Positions 8,450-17,238 of a stretch of 44,653 nucleotides of DNA are shown one piece after another (position 1 is the first letter of the stretch; the number at the start of each line of letters is the position of its first letter). Position numbers and translations under genes: made by a program. Below the pieces are notes generated by a model that saw nothing but the letters and a program-made list of their open reading frames with translations, was not told where the DNA came from and ran no database searches. This DNA is from Lachnospiraceae bacterium (GTDB lineage Bacteria > Bacillota > Clostridia > Lachnospirales > Lachnospiraceae): the NCBI GenBank assembly GCA_022510605.1, contig JAFLTB010000013.1, forward strand, positions 1-44,653, read 5' to 3'.

Positions 8450-9736
8450 TCACACCCGCCATATACCATCCCGTTCCTGACATATATCACTTTCATAGAA
8501 GGCTTTTATGGCCTGTTTCATATACTGCACGTCTTCACATCCCGCCGTTTCCACTGCGCTGTGCATCGCTAACTGAGGCAGACCTATATCCAGCATCGGC
8601 AGGCTCACTTGATGGCTCAAAAGATTGCCTAAGGTACTGCCGCCCGGCGCATCCGCCCGGTTGGCAAATCTCTGAACCAGGATTTCCTCTCTCTGGCAGA
8701 GTTCGGCAAATACCGCCGCCGTCATTCCGGTGGTGGTATATTTCTGGCTGGCATTATATTTAATAACAATTCCCTTATTGAGTACAACCGGAAATTCCGG
8801 GTCACTTTTAGAAGCCAGATTGGGATGAATGGCATGAGCGTTATCCGCACTGATTAACAGACTCCGGCTCCGCACCCGGGCACTCTCCTCTGCCGACATC
8901 TGGCAGGCTTCTTCCAGACGAGCTAACACCTCGGACAGAAAATTACCCAGAGCCCCCTGCCTGGTGCCGCTCCCCACCTCTTCATTGTCAAACAGGCACC
9001 AGAAATCTGCCACGCCGCTTTTTTCCTCTGCCGCCAAAAATCCCTCCAATGTTGTATAGGCACAGGCCAGATCATCAATCCTGGGTGCCATGTAAAATTC
9101 ATCGTTGATTCCTGCTTTCACTGCCTTTTCCCGGACTGCCAATAGCAAATCAGCATCCAGAACATCCTCTGCCCGCTCCACCGCCGCCTCACAGGCTATC
9201 AGACTTTGTAAATCCGCCGCCCCACCGCCGTATATCGGCTGTAAATCAATCTGAGGATTATAGGTATACCCCTTATTGGCCTCCCGGTTAAAGTGAATGG
9301 ACAGATTGGGAATGACAAAGAGATTCTTATCCGCCGCAATCAAGCGCGTTCTGACTCCCTCCGGCGTGCGCACTACCACACGGCCGGCAAAGGTCAGCGG
9401 CCGGTCAAACCAGCTGGACATAATCATGCCGCCATAGCCCTCCACTTCCGCTTTGGCATAATACGTCCCCTCTGCCTTATTTTTCTTAATGCGAAACGCA
9501 GGAGAATCGCTGTGGCTGGCAGTCATATGATAACAGCGGGGCCGCCCCTCCGGTGTGGTAAAGGCGATCAGGCTGGATTCATTCCGGGTCACATAATACC
9601 GTCCGGGGAAAGACAGATTCCACTCACCGCTCTCCTCCAGACGCACAAATCCCTTTTCCTCCAGCCGTTTCCCGGCCTCCCGCACCGCATGATACGGGCT
9701 CACACTCTTATCTAAGAAATCAAACAATCCCTGCAT
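8450..9736 (-). CDS. apeB: M18 family aspartyl aminopeptidase
   Basis: A 428-residue cytosolic dizinc aminopeptidase that removes N-terminal acidic residues from peptides. The metal-binding pattern of family M18 is complete: H75 in ASHSDSP, D222 in RIDDLACAY, E252/E253 in FDNEEVGSGT, D298 in SADNAHA and H392 in AMHSAVETAG. Length is normal for the family. A GGAGG sequence inside the last codons of thiC is correctly spaced before the ATG, and only three bases separate the stop of thiC from this start, so the gene is translationally coupled to thiC. No functional link between the two is obvious. Confidence 0.92.
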   Translation of the reverse strand: MQGLFDFLDKSVSPYHAVREAGKRLEEKGFVRLEESGEWNLSFPGRYYVTRNESSLIAFTTPEGRPRCYHMTASHSDSPAFRIKKNKAEGTYYAKAEVEGYGGMIMSSWFDRPLTFAGRVVVRTPEGVRTRLIAADKNLFVIPNLSIHFNREANKGYTYNPQIDLQPIYGGGAADLQSLIACEAAVERAEDVLDADLLLAVREKAVKAGINDEFYMAPRIDDLACAYTTLEGFLAAEEKSGVADFWCLFDNEEVGSGTRQGALGNFLSEVLARLEEACQMSAEESARVRSRSLLISADNAHAIHPNLASKSDPEFPVVLNKGIVIKYNASQKYTTTGMTAAVFAELCQREEILVQRFANRADAPGGSTLGNLLSHQVSLPMLDIGLPQLAMHSAVETAGCEDVQYMKQAIKAFYESDICQERDGIWRV

Positions 9737-9739
9737 GGA

Positions 9740-11047
9740 TTAATCCTCCATAATATCCACATTCTCTCCCCTGAGAATTTTATTGATATTCCGCACTGCA
9801 CACATCTTTCCACACATGGTACAGGTATCCTCCTTTTCCGGCTTGCTCTCCGCACGGTAACGGCGGGCCTTCTCCGGATCAATCGCCAGTTCAAACTGCT
9901 TCTCCCAGTCCAGGTTGCGGCGGGCTTCACTCATGGCAAAATCCCAGTCCTTGGCTCCTGGCAGCCCCTTGGCCACATCGGCGGCATGAGCGGCAATTTT
10001 CGAGGCAACAATCCCCTCCTTTACGTCCTCCAGGGTCGGCAGGCGCAAATGTTCTGCCGGTGTTACATAACAAAGGAAAGAAGCACCATAGGTGGCGGCA
10101 ATGGCTCCGCCAATGGCACTGGTAATGTGGTCATATCCCGGCGCCACATCCGTTACCAGCGGCCCCAATACATAAAACGGTGCGCCCTTGCAGACCGTCT
10201 GCTCAATTTCCATGTTGGCACGAATCTGGTTTAACGGCATATGGCCCGGTCCCTCAATCATGACCTGGACATTATGCCTCCAGGCCCGCTGGGTCAATTC
10301 TCCCAAAGCCACCAACTCCGATATCTGGGAAATATCTCCGGCATCTTCAATACTTCCCGGCCGGCAGGCATCTCCCAGACTGATGGTGACATCATACTTT
10401 TCACATATATCCAGCAGTTCATCGTATCGCTCATAAAACGGGTTTTCATTCCCTGTCAGCTCCATCCATGCAAAAATTATGGAGCCGCCCCGGGATACAA
10501 TATTGGTGTGCCGGAGATTCTGTTTAAAACGGTCTGCCGTGGCCCGGTTAATCCCACAGTGAATCGTCATGAAATCCACGCCGTCCTCTGCGTGCATTTT
10601 CACCACCTCCATCCACTCGTCGGAGGTAATGTCCTTCAGGACTTTATTATAATAGACCACTGCATCATAAATCGGCACGGTCCCAATGACAGCCGTACAC
10701 TCGCTGGTAAGTTTCCTCCGGAACTTCTGCGTATCCCCATAGGAACTCAAATCCATAATAGCCTCGGCTCCCATATTCACAGCCGCCTGTACCTTCTGCA
10801 TTTCTACATCCAAATCCAGACAATCCCTGCTGGTTCCCAGATTCACGTTAATTTTCGTCTTTAACTCCCTGCCAATGCCAAAGGGTTTCAGACACGTATG
10901 ATTTTTGTTGGCGGGAATCACCACCTGGCCCTTGGCAACCAGTTGGCGCAGTTTTTCCGTCTCTATGTTTTCATATGCACTGACGGTTTCCATCTCCGGT
11001 GTCACGATGCCTTTTCTGGCGGCATCCATCTGTGTTGTATACTCCAT
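9740..11047 (-). CDS. thiC: Phosphomethylpyrimidine synthase (HMP-P synthase)
   Basis: ThiC converts aminoimidazole ribotide to hydroxymethylpyrimidine phosphate, the pyrimidine branch of thiamin synthesis, by radical SAM chemistry with a 4Fe-4S cluster. The predicted protein has 435 residues from [20 protein letters not shown] lies eight bases before that ATG. The frame remains open upstream, but that part overlaps a terminator. Family landmarks are visible: [31 protein letters not shown] and the C-terminal cluster motif CTMCGKMC (C-x2-C-x3-C). It belongs to the shorter ThiC form lacking the long N-terminal domain. It is the only thiamin gene in the window. Its leader carries a terminator and a structured element. 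Confidence 0.95.
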   Translation of the reverse strand: MEYTTQMDAARKGIVTPEMETVSAYENIETEKLRQLVAKGQVVIPANKNHTCLKPFGIGRELKTKINVNLGTSRDCLDLDVEMQKVQAAVNMGAEAIMDLSSYGDTQKFRRKLTSECTAVIGTVPIYDAVVYYNKVLKDITSDEWMEVVKMHAEDGVDFMTIHCGINRATADRFKQNLRHTNIVSRGGSIIFAWMELTGNENPFYERYDELLDICEKYDVTISLGDACRPGSIEDAGDISQISELVALGELTQRAWRHNVQVMIEGPGHMPLNQIRANMEIEQTVCKGAPFYVLGPLVTDVAPGYDHITSAIGGAIAATYGASFLCYVTPAEHLRLPTLEDVKEGIVASKIAAHAADVAKGLPGAKDWDFAMSEARRNLDWEKQFELAIDPEKARRYRAESKPEKEDTCTMCGKMCAVRNINKILRGENVDIMED

Positions 11048-11130
11048 TTTATATGTTCCTTTCCTCATTCCGTGTAACAACGCCGCTTTTATGTAAAGAA
11101 GAAGTTCCTCCCTTCGCGGGTCGCCCACAT

Positions 11131-11160
11131 TTAATAAAAACCACATATAAAATGTGGTTT
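11131..11160 (-). terminator. Leader terminator upstream of thiC
   Basis: Read on the minus strand, AACCACAT and ATGTGGTT form an 8-bp stem around a short AT-rich loop and are followed by a run of T (TTTTTATT). It lies between the structured leader element and the thiC start, about 85 bases before the ATG. That placement suggests conditional termination under control of the upstream element rather than the end of a gene. Confidence 0.7.
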
Positions 11161-11171
11161 CGGTCTCTTAT

Positions 11172-11227
11172 ATCCCTGCGTTGGCATTACTCCCATCAGG
11201 TGTACTGCCTGTCTGGGAACCGCCAAC
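11172..11227 (-). promoter_or_regulatory. Structured thiC leader element resembling the 3' half of a TPP riboswitch
   Basis: On the minus strand this stretch contains ACCTGAT, then TAATGCCA, then CGCAGGGA. That is the order and nearly the sequence of the pyrophosphate-sensor arm (P4/P5) of TPP riboswitches. The pyrimidine-sensor half, with its CTGAGA motif, is not recognisable, and the candidate promoter leaves no room for it. The segment instead folds on paper into one long hairpin: GTTGGC pairs with GCCAAC at the base, TCCCA with TGGGA in the middle and AGG with CCT at the tip, with internal loops between. A terminator follows. It may be a reduced TPP element, or another thiamin-precursor riboswitch such as the HMP-PP class, whose consensus could not be checked here. 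Confidence 0.6.
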
Positions 11228-11237
11228 TTCCATGAAT

Positions 11238-11266
11238 ATTATACCTTACCTCCCTCTTTTTGTAAA
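11238..11266 (-). promoter_or_regulatory. Promoter of the thiC leader
   Basis: On the minus strand TTTACA (11261-11266) and TATAAT (11238-11243) are separated by exactly 17 bp. Transcription would start near 11231, only a few bases before the leader hairpin. The promoter overlaps the last codons of the upstream membrane-protein gene. Confidence 0.72.
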
Positions 11267-11694
11267 CAATTTTCTTCCAGAAGATGAAAGAGGGCAATCT
11301 TATAAATCAGGACAATTCTCACATCTCTGTCGCAGTATCGGTTTCTCATAAATTCCACCCATTTATAGCCGTAACATACGCTCACTGCCGCCACAGCAGG
11401 ATACAGGATAACACTGGCCGTTCCCAAAAGAAACAGCACCACCAGGGCCATAAGGTAACCGATGGTAATATAGAGAAAATTCCGGCTGATACGGATGGAA
11501 ACCTGCACCGAATCCAACAGATTTTTCAGCGCCAGATTCAAATGCGCCGGTGATTTACTGCAAAGTTTTTCATATATATCACAAAAAATATCCATGCTTT
11601 CCTTCTGCTCTAACTTCTCTGCATAGATTTCATAGCATTCCCTGCCAAATTCCTGCTGAATCAGTTTTCCCAATACACTTTTCACTGCTTTCAT
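11239..11694 (-). CDS. Small membrane protein of unknown function
   Basis: A 151-residue protein with no recognised family. An N-terminal, probably cytosolic helical region of about 70 residues is followed by two adjacent hydrophobic segments (roughly residues 73-92 and 94-112) and a charged tail ending EENCLQKEGGKV. The first ATG has AAGGA directly abutting it, too close for good initiation. A GTG at codon 4 would be better spaced, so the exact start is uncertain. The gene lies upstream of thiC, but thiC has its own promoter inside the end of this gene, so a shared role is not implied. Confidence 0.6.
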   Translation of the reverse strand: MKAVKSVLGKLIQQEFGRECYEIYAEKLEQKESMDIFCDIYEKLCSKSPAHLNLALKNLLDSVQVSIRISRNFLYITIGYLMALVVLFLLGTASVILYPAVAAVSVCYGYKWVEFMRNRYCDRDVRIVLIYKIALFHLLEENCLQKEGGKV

Positions 11695-11824
11695 TCCTTT
11701 TCTGTCGTTTTCAAAACTCTTATTATCCTATATATTCAACCATATCTTGTTTCGTTATTCCCATGAAATCAAAAAAGTCTCCCTTTCCGGGAAATCATTC
11801 ATAAATTGTTTACATTTTAGAAAA

Positions 11825-11854
11825 ACTATACTCATATTTGAAGGTTATACTCAA
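11825..11854 (-). promoter_or_regulatory. Possible promoter of the small membrane protein gene
   Basis: On the minus strand TTGAGT (11849-11854) and TATAGT (11825-11830) are 18 bp apart, about 130 bases before the gene. The match is moderate and the region is AT-rich, so chance matches are possible. Confidence 0.35.
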
Positions 11855-11960
11855 AAGTGCTAGGTTTATGGTTACAAAATAGTTTAACTACCCGGTTACA
11901 AGATTCTTTTTTTCATAAATTGTTTTGGTAGATTACCAAACTTTCTCCTCTTTTTAATAA

Positions 11961-12007
11961 CGCAAAGGAAGATGGTTCCCCGCCATCTTCCTTTGCGCCT
12001 TTTTTTA
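11961..12007 (+). terminator. Strong intrinsic terminator with plus-strand T-run
   Basis: CGCAAAGGAAGATGG (11961-11975) pairs perfectly with CCATCTTCCTTTGCG (11983-11997) around a seven-base loop, followed by CC and seven Ts. The stem is bidirectional, but the minus-strand side has only a weak TTATT after it. It may terminate galM transcription on the minus strand, or an unrecognised plus-strand RNA. Confidence 0.75.
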
Positions 12008-12038
12008 CGTAGAGACGCCTGGCGAAGCGGCTCTTTTT

Positions 12039-13076
12039 TCAGATAAACTTATATACCGTCGTGGAACGGAAGGTCTCGCCTGCCTTCAGGACACAGGACG
12101 TAAAGGACGGCACATTGACAGAGTTCGGGAAAAACTGTGTTTCAAGGCAGAGCCCGGTACGTTTTGTGTACTGGACGCCTCCCTTACCGTCTTCCTTTTC
12201 AATAAAGTTGCCGGAATACAGCTGCATGCCCGGCAGGTCGGTATACACCTCCATCCTGCGGCCACTGGTGTCCTCAGAGACCTCTGCCACCTTTTCCATT
12301 TTTCCCTCTGGCTTATCCAGCACATAATTATGGTCATAGCCCCCTGCCAGAATCAGTGGCTGGTAATCTGCCTCAATGTCCTGGCTGATAGCTTTTTCTG
12401 TGCGGAAATCCATAGGTGTGCCTGTCACATCCACAATGCTTCCATCCGGAATTAAATCATCGCTGGTGCCAGTAAAGCCATTGGCCTTAATCCACACCTT
12501 ATGGTCGGTAATGCTGCCGCCATCATGCCCCTTCAGGTTGAAGTAACTGTGGTTTGTCAGGTTACACAGCGTATCCTTGTCGGACTTGGTCTCATACTCA
12601 ATCTTCAGTTCATTCTCATCGGTCAGCGTGTAGGTCATGGCAATCTCCAGATTGCCGGGATACCCCTGCTCCATATCCGGGCTGAGCCGGGAAAATGTCA
12701 CACTGTTATCCGTCGTCGACGCCTGATACATCACCTGATGATACCCCGGGGTTCCGCCGTGCAGGTTGTTCTCACCGTCATTTTTCTCCAACTGATAGGT
12801 GACTCCATTCAGGGTAAATCTGGCCTGGCCGATGCGGTTTCCATGGCGGCCAATGAAGGCGCCAAAGAAACAGCCGTTTACCTCATACCCTGCCACATCG
12901 TCAAATCCCAGCACAATGTCGGACAATTTGCCATTTTTATCCGGCGTCATAAGACTGACAATGACCGCCCCGTAATCCAGCGCACTGACACTGACGCCCT
13001 GCTTGTTGGTAATGGTGTACTGTGTCACCTCGGCTCCATCCTTTGTGGTTCCAAATCTGCTTGTTGTAATACTCAT
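12039..13076 (-). CDS. galM: Aldose 1-epimerase (mutarotase)
   Basis: A 345-residue cytosolic enzyme that interconverts alpha and beta anomers of hexoses or pentoses, feeding the sugar kinases. Family residues are in place: GRHGNRIGQA near the N-terminus, the histidines in NLHGG (H106) and TNHSYFNL (H176), D248 in GGYDHNYVL, and the catalytic glutamate E312 in CLETQFFPNSVN. AAGGAGG precedes the ATG. It lies 37 bp downstream of the xylanase gene and is probably cotranscribed with it, so xylose or xylo-oligosaccharide metabolism is a reasonable context. No sugar kinase or transporter is nearby. Confidence 0.93.
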   Translation of the reverse strand: MSITTSRFGTTKDGAEVTQYTITNKQGVSVSALDYGAVIVSLMTPDKNGKLSDIVLGFDDVAGYEVNGCFFGAFIGRHGNRIGQARFTLNGVTYQLEKNDGENNLHGGTPGYHQVMYQASTTDNSVTFSRLSPDMEQGYPGNLEIAMTYTLTDENELKIEYETKSDKDTLCNLTNHSYFNLKGHDGGSITDHKVWIKANGFTGTSDDLIPDGSIVDVTGTPMDFRTEKAISQDIEADYQPLILAGGYDHNYVLDKPEGKMEKVAEVSEDTSGRRMEVYTDLPGMQLYSGNFIEKEDGKGGVQYTKRTGLCLETQFFPNSVNVPSFTSCVLKAGETFRSTTVYKFI

Positions 13077-13113
13077 AGCATCCTCCTTTATTTGAATATA
13101 TATAAGTTCTGAT

Positions 13114-15372
13114 TTATTGCCTCAGCGCTTCCATAAAAGCATAATAAGAGGCTTTGGTATCATAAAGCCCGCTGTCAAACAACAACGGATGGCAGTTTCC
13201 ACGGGACTGCTGCCCGCCCAGCCAGGAAACGCCGTCATATAACCCCCACATTGTAAAGCCGGTAATAGCCCCGGTATTTTTCTGAAACTCCACTAACCGC
13301 TTCATCAGTCTTGTTACAAAAATCGACTGGTGCGACTCTGTCTGGGCCTTATCCCGATAACTGCCTCCACTGCTGTTAATGGTGGCATCCCATTCGGTAA
13401 TCTGTATCTCCAGTCCCGCCTGGGCAAATTTTTCCAGCGCTCCCATATAAAGTTCCACAGAGGAATCCACATCCAGATGGCTCTGCATACCGATGCCCCG
13501 GCAGATTGGTTCCGGTTCTCCCTCATTGATGTATGCAATCAGCGACAGAATCTGCTCTGGCGTGTTTCCCGTATATGTGTTGAAATCATTATAAAAAAGC
13601 GAAACGGAATCTGTTAGTGATACGGCTTCCAGCATATCGTAGGCAATTTGATAGGCCCTTTTTATATAGGCCGGATGAGTCTCCAGATTCCCGGAGCGGT
13701 TGCCATATACCGCCGACCAGTTGGCATCCGAATCGTTGTGGAGATATTCATTGGCCACATCCCAGGCATATACCACCTGACAGTATGCGCCACCCTCCAC
13801 CGTATATACATGGTGCATGACACTCCGTATATACATCTCCATCCGGGCATCCATAACATCCTCTGACACATAACTGCCGGAGGCGAGATACTCCTCTTTG
13901 AAAAACCATTCCGGCGTCTGGCTGTGCCACACCAGGGTATGTGCCCTCATTTTCAGTCCGTTTTCCCTGGCAATGGCCAACACCGCATCCACTGTGTCAA
14001 AATCCAGAACCGGCACCGTTTCTTCGGTATAACCAGCCGGAATCACATAATTTTCGGTATTTGCCCGGGCTGTCTCCGTATCAATGACCGAAGTCTTTAG
14101 AACGGACTCCGGCTTCATTTCATTTTCCAGCGTAAAACTGGAATAATGCTTCTTTACATAGGCAAGGGTAGGTTTGTCCTGTAACTGCTTCAGTTTCAGA
14201 CAGCTCCCCATTTTCCCAAAGACCGGGTCTCCCGCTTCCTTTATGCTGGGAAGGTTCTCCCCCTCAAGGGCGGTAATTACCACATCCTCCAAATAAAAGG
14301 AGGCAGTGGCATCCTCGGGCATTTCAAAATAAATATAAAACTGTGTAAAAGAATCCGGCACCGTAAAACTTCCCCGGAGCTTTGTCCATCTGTTGGAGGC
14401 TGTCACCGACTGCACCGGCACATAACTGCCTGCCCTGTCCTGATAAGTACATTGCAGCGTACCAGTCCCACTGTCCAGCTTGACATAGGCCTCAATCCGA
14501 TAGGTATCTCCGGGTATTAGCACCCCGCCAGCCTCATAGCCGGCACCGTGCCACGTTTCACTTCGTTCCGATACATACAGACAGTTTCCACTGCGTCCAC
14601 CGGAGACCGAGGCGACGGAGGCCTCACCCCGTGGCGTAAATCCATCGGTTCCACTGTCAAATCCGGCCTGTTTTACAATCACCGGCCCCGGCGATGGCTC
14701 CGGAGACGGTGAGGTCACATTTCCGGGATTGTCCGAACCGGAAGGATTGTCCGAGCCGGGAGAAGTCCCCGGATTATTCACCGAACTGCCAGAGGAGCCC
14801 GGCGTACCGGTATCACCCCCAGGCGTCGCAGGCTGTCCCGTTTGTTCCGTCCTTTTTTTCTTTTTTACGGTGACAACACAGACCAGCTTCTTCTTTCCGA
14901 TTTTGGCAGTAATCCGGGCCTTGCCCTTCTTTCTTGCCTTCACCCTGCCCTTGGCGGAGACGGAGGCCACCTTTTTCTTACTGCTCTTCCAGCGGACCTT
15001 CTTCTTTGTCCCTTTTACCTTCAGGCGAAAGGCCGTTCCCACCTGCAGGGTTATTTTCTTTTTATTTAACCGTACGTTTGTCTGTTTTTTTGCTTCGGAC
15101 TGCATCGGCAGAAAAATCAAAAAACACACCAAAAGGATATGCATTATCAGAACGGCCGGCATGCCAATGACGAATTTCCGGTGCTTTGTCTTGTGCCGGA
15201 ATGCGTACATTCCTGCCAAAGCTCCCACACTGCCTCCGATAATGGCCAAAAGAAACAGCGTCTTTTCCGATATGCGCCAGGCGCCCTTTCTTGCCTTGGC
15301 TTTATCAATTCCCATGGCGGCAAAGGCCAGAAGGTTCACGGCTGCCAGATAAACAATAAGCAGTTTCTCCAT
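13114..15372 (-). CDS. Membrane-anchored GH10 endo-1,4-beta-xylanase with DUF1294, Big_2-like and carbohydrate-binding domains
   Basis: A 752-residue multidomain protein. Residues 1-90 match DUF1294: two or three transmembrane helices with GIDKAKARKGAWRISEKTL and GGSVGALAGMYAFRHKT. Residues 98-172 form a lysine-rich Big_2-like immunoglobulin fold. A Gly/Pro/Ser/Asn linker covers 178-232. A CBM4/9-like beta-sandwich spans about 235-370. The GH10 barrel covers about 375-752, with RAHTLVWHSQTPEW, acid/base E542 in WDVANE and nucleophile E660 in QITEWD; this should cleave the xylan backbone outside the cell. There is no ordinary signal peptide, so the DUF1294 helices presumably act as membrane anchor, which is unusual. 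GGAGG precedes the start. The gene sits 51 bp after aspS and 37 bp before galM. Confidence 0.88.
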   Translation of the reverse strand: MEKLLIVYLAAVNLLAFAAMGIDKAKARKGAWRISEKTLFLLAIIGGSVGALAGMYAFRHKTKHRKFVIGMPAVLIMHILLVCFLIFLPMQSEAKKQTNVRLNKKKITLQVGTAFRLKVKGTKKKVRWKSSKKKVASVSAKGRVKARKKGKARITAKIGKKKLVCVVTVKKKKRTEQTGQPATPGGDTGTPGSSGSSVNNPGTSPGSDNPSGSDNPGNVTSPSPEPSPGPVIVKQAGFDSGTDGFTPRGEASVASVSGGRSGNCLYVSERSETWHGAGYEAGGVLIPGDTYRIEAYVKLDSGTGTLQCTYQDRAGSYVPVQSVTASNRWTKLRGSFTVPDSFTQFYIYFEMPEDATASFYLEDVVITALEGENLPSIKEAGDPVFGKMGSCLKLKQLQDKPTLAYVKKHYSSFTLENEMKPESVLKTSVIDTETARANTENYVIPAGYTEETVPVLDFDTVDAVLAIARENGLKMRAHTLVWHSQTPEWFFKEEYLASGSYVSEDVMDARMEMYIRSVMHHVYTVEGGAYCQVVYAWDVANEYLHNDSDANWSAVYGNRSGNLETHPAYIKRAYQIAYDMLEAVSLTDSVSLFYNDFNTYTGNTPEQILSLIAYINEGEPEPICRGIGMQSHLDVDSSVELYMGALEKFAQAGLEIQITEWDATINSSGGSYRDKAQTESHQSIFVTRLMKRLVEFQKNTGAITGFTMWGLYDGVSWLGGQQSRGNCHPLLFDSGLYDTKASYYAFMEALRQ

Positions 15373-15423
15373 GTCTGCCTCCTTTCCGAAGCGTCACAAT
15401 GTATTTAGCAGGACAGAGCCAAT

Positions 15424-17220
15424 CTATTCTTCCGTTCCCGTCTGGGCGCTCACTTCGATTCCCAGTTCCTCCAACTGGGTTTCGTCCACCGGCCCCGGCG
15501 CCTCTGTCATCAGACAGGAGGCATCTTTTACCTTCGGGAAAGCAATGACATCCCGGATGCTGTCCTCTTTTGCCATAAGCATAATCATCCGGTCCAGACC
15601 ATAGGCCAGTCCGGCATGAGGCGGTACACCGTACTGAAAGGCCTGTAAAAGAAAGCCAAACTGCTCATAGGCCGCCTCTTTGGAAAAGCCCAGGGCTTCA
15701 AACATTTTTTCCTGCACGTCATTCTGATGAATACGAATGGAGCCTCCTCCCAGTTCCGTGCCGTTTAACACAATGTCATAGGCCTGGGCCCGCACTTTCT
15801 CCGGTTCGGATGCCAGATAAGGCAGGTCCTCCTCCATCGGCATGGTAAAAGGATGATGCATGGCCTGATAACGTCCCAGTTCCTCGTTGTACTCCAATAA
15901 CGGAAACTCCGTCACCCACAAAAATTCATAGGTGTTCTTATCCAGAAGTTCCAACTGTCTTGCCAGCTCCAGACGCAGATTGCCCAACACATCCCAGACT
16001 ACTTTATTTTTATCCGCGGCAAAGAGAAGCAGGTCTCCCGGCTTACCATTCATGGCCGATACCAGCGCCGCCAGTTCCTCCTCTGTCATAAACTTGGCAA
16101 AGGAGGACTTATATGTGCCATCCTCATTGACACAGAGGTATGCCAGTCCCTTTGCGCCAAAATCTTTGGCAAAGTCCACCAGCCTGTCAATCTTCTTCCG
16201 CGGCATGGCTCCCTGTCCCTCTGCATTGATACCCCGCACGGAGCCTCCGTTTTCAATGGCGCCGGTAAAGACGCCGAAGCCACAGTCCTTCACAACCTCG
16301 CTCACATCCACCAGTTCCATGCCAAACCGGGTGTCCGGCTTGTCAGAGCCAAACCGGTCCATGGCCTCCTGCCAGGTCATCCGCGGCAGAGGCAGGGCAA
16401 GCTCTACTCCCACCTTTTTGAATATCCTCTGCAATAATCTCTCGTTTACGTCAATAACGTCGTCCATGTCCACAAAGGACAACTCCATATCTAACTGGGT
16501 AAACTCCGGCTGGCGGTCTGCCCGCAAATCCTCGTCCCGGAAGCACCGGGCAATCTGAAAATAGCGGTCATAGCCGGAACACATAAGCAGCTGCTTGAAT
16601 AACTGTGGGCTCTGTGGCAGAGCGTAAAAGCTGCCGGGATGCACACGGCTTGGCACCAGATAATCCCTGGCCCCCTCCGGCGTGCTTTTGTTCAGCATCG
16701 GCGTTTCAATTTCCAGAAATCCCTCTTCTGTGAGAAACTGTCTCATTTCTGCCGCCACCTCACTGCGCAGAATCAGATTTCTCTGTAAATCCGGGCGGCG
16801 TAAATCCAAATAACGGTATTTCAAGCGCACCTCATCTCTGGTTTTGGAATTTTCTTCGATTGGGAAAGGCGGCGTCTCAGACTCCGATAAGATGCGGATG
16901 TCTCTGGCCACGATTTCAATTTCTCCTGTGGACAGATTTTCATTGACAGCGCCGGAGCGTTTTGTTACCTCCCCTGTCACTGCCGCCACAAATTCACTGC
17001 GAAGCCTGGTGGCTTTTTCAAACCCTTCCGTCCCTGCCGTACTCTCCTCAAAAATCAACTGGATAATACCGGAGCGGTCCCGCAAATCCACAAAGACGAT
17101 ACCGCCCTTGTTTCTGCTTTTTTGAACCCATCCCATGACAGTCACGGTCTGTCCGATATGTTCCGCTGTCAGTTCGGCACAGCGGCAGGTACGTTTTAAT
17201 CCTCTCATTGATTCAGCCAT
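15424..17220 (-). CDS. aspS: Aspartate--tRNA ligase
   Basis: A 598-residue bacterial-type class II synthetase that charges tRNA-Asp. The N-terminal OB fold (MGWVQKSRNKGGIVFVDLRD) binds the anticodon. Motif 2 is FRDEDLRADRQPEFTQLD, a GAD insertion domain occupies the middle, and motif 3 is GLAYGLDRMIML. Length matches bacterial AspRS with the GAD domain. It follows hisS by 18 bp in the relA/MBL/hemZ/hisS/aspS string, an order frequent in Clostridia. No T-box leader is seen before it; expression is presumably from the upstream operon. Whether it also charges tRNA-Asn cannot be decided from the sequence. Confidence 0.96.
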   Translation of the reverse strand: MAESMRGLKRTCRCAELTAEHIGQTVTVMGWVQKSRNKGGIVFVDLRDRSGIIQLIFEESTAGTEGFEKATRLRSEFVAAVTGEVTKRSGAVNENLSTGEIEIVARDIRILSESETPPFPIEENSKTRDEVRLKYRYLDLRRPDLQRNLILRSEVAAEMRQFLTEEGFLEIETPMLNKSTPEGARDYLVPSRVHPGSFYALPQSPQLFKQLLMCSGYDRYFQIARCFRDEDLRADRQPEFTQLDMELSFVDMDDVIDVNERLLQRIFKKVGVELALPLPRMTWQEAMDRFGSDKPDTRFGMELVDVSEVVKDCGFGVFTGAIENGGSVRGINAEGQGAMPRKKIDRLVDFAKDFGAKGLAYLCVNEDGTYKSSFAKFMTEEELAALVSAMNGKPGDLLLFAADKNKVVWDVLGNLRLELARQLELLDKNTYEFLWVTEFPLLEYNEELGRYQAMHHPFTMPMEEDLPYLASEPEKVRAQAYDIVLNGTELGGGSIRIHQNDVQEKMFEALGFSKEAAYEQFGFLLQAFQYGVPPHAGLAYGLDRMIMLMAKEDSIRDVIAFPKVKDASCLMTEAPGPVDETQLEELGIEVSAQTGTEE

Positions 17221-17238
17221 TGTTTTCTCTCCTTCATT

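Larger units (their letters stand above)
11695..12038. other. 344-bp intergenic region with repeats, promoter-like and terminator-like sequences
   Basis: No gene is seen here. The region holds a 14-bp direct repeat, TTCATAAATTGTTT, at 11798-11811 and 11912-11925. TATACTCA occurs twice (11827-11834 and 11846-11853). A short hairpin, TTTGGTA-GAT-TACCAAA, lies at 11924-11940 and is followed by a T-rich stretch on the plus strand. A 15-bp perfect stem with a plus-strand T-run follows (11961-12007). The flanking genes both read on the minus strand, so the plus-strand terminator signals have no assigned transcript. Confidence 0.6.

Noticed and set aside
11050-11146. N-terminal extension of ThiC by 33 codons
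   Set aside because: The extension would start inside the leader terminator hairpin. The internal ATG at 11047 has a correctly spaced AAAGGAA and gives a normal short-form ThiC.
14729-15352. Long plus-strand open frame opposite the xylanase N-terminus
   Set aside because: It is the complement of a lysine-rich, low-complexity coding stretch (runs of AAG/AAA give Phe-rich antisense frames). No ribosome site or recognisable domain; the minus-strand domains explain the region.
17221-17238. T-box leaders for hisS and aspS
   Set aside because: The gaps before hisS (6 bp) and aspS (18 bp) are far too short, and no T-box core sequence is visible upstream of the operon head.
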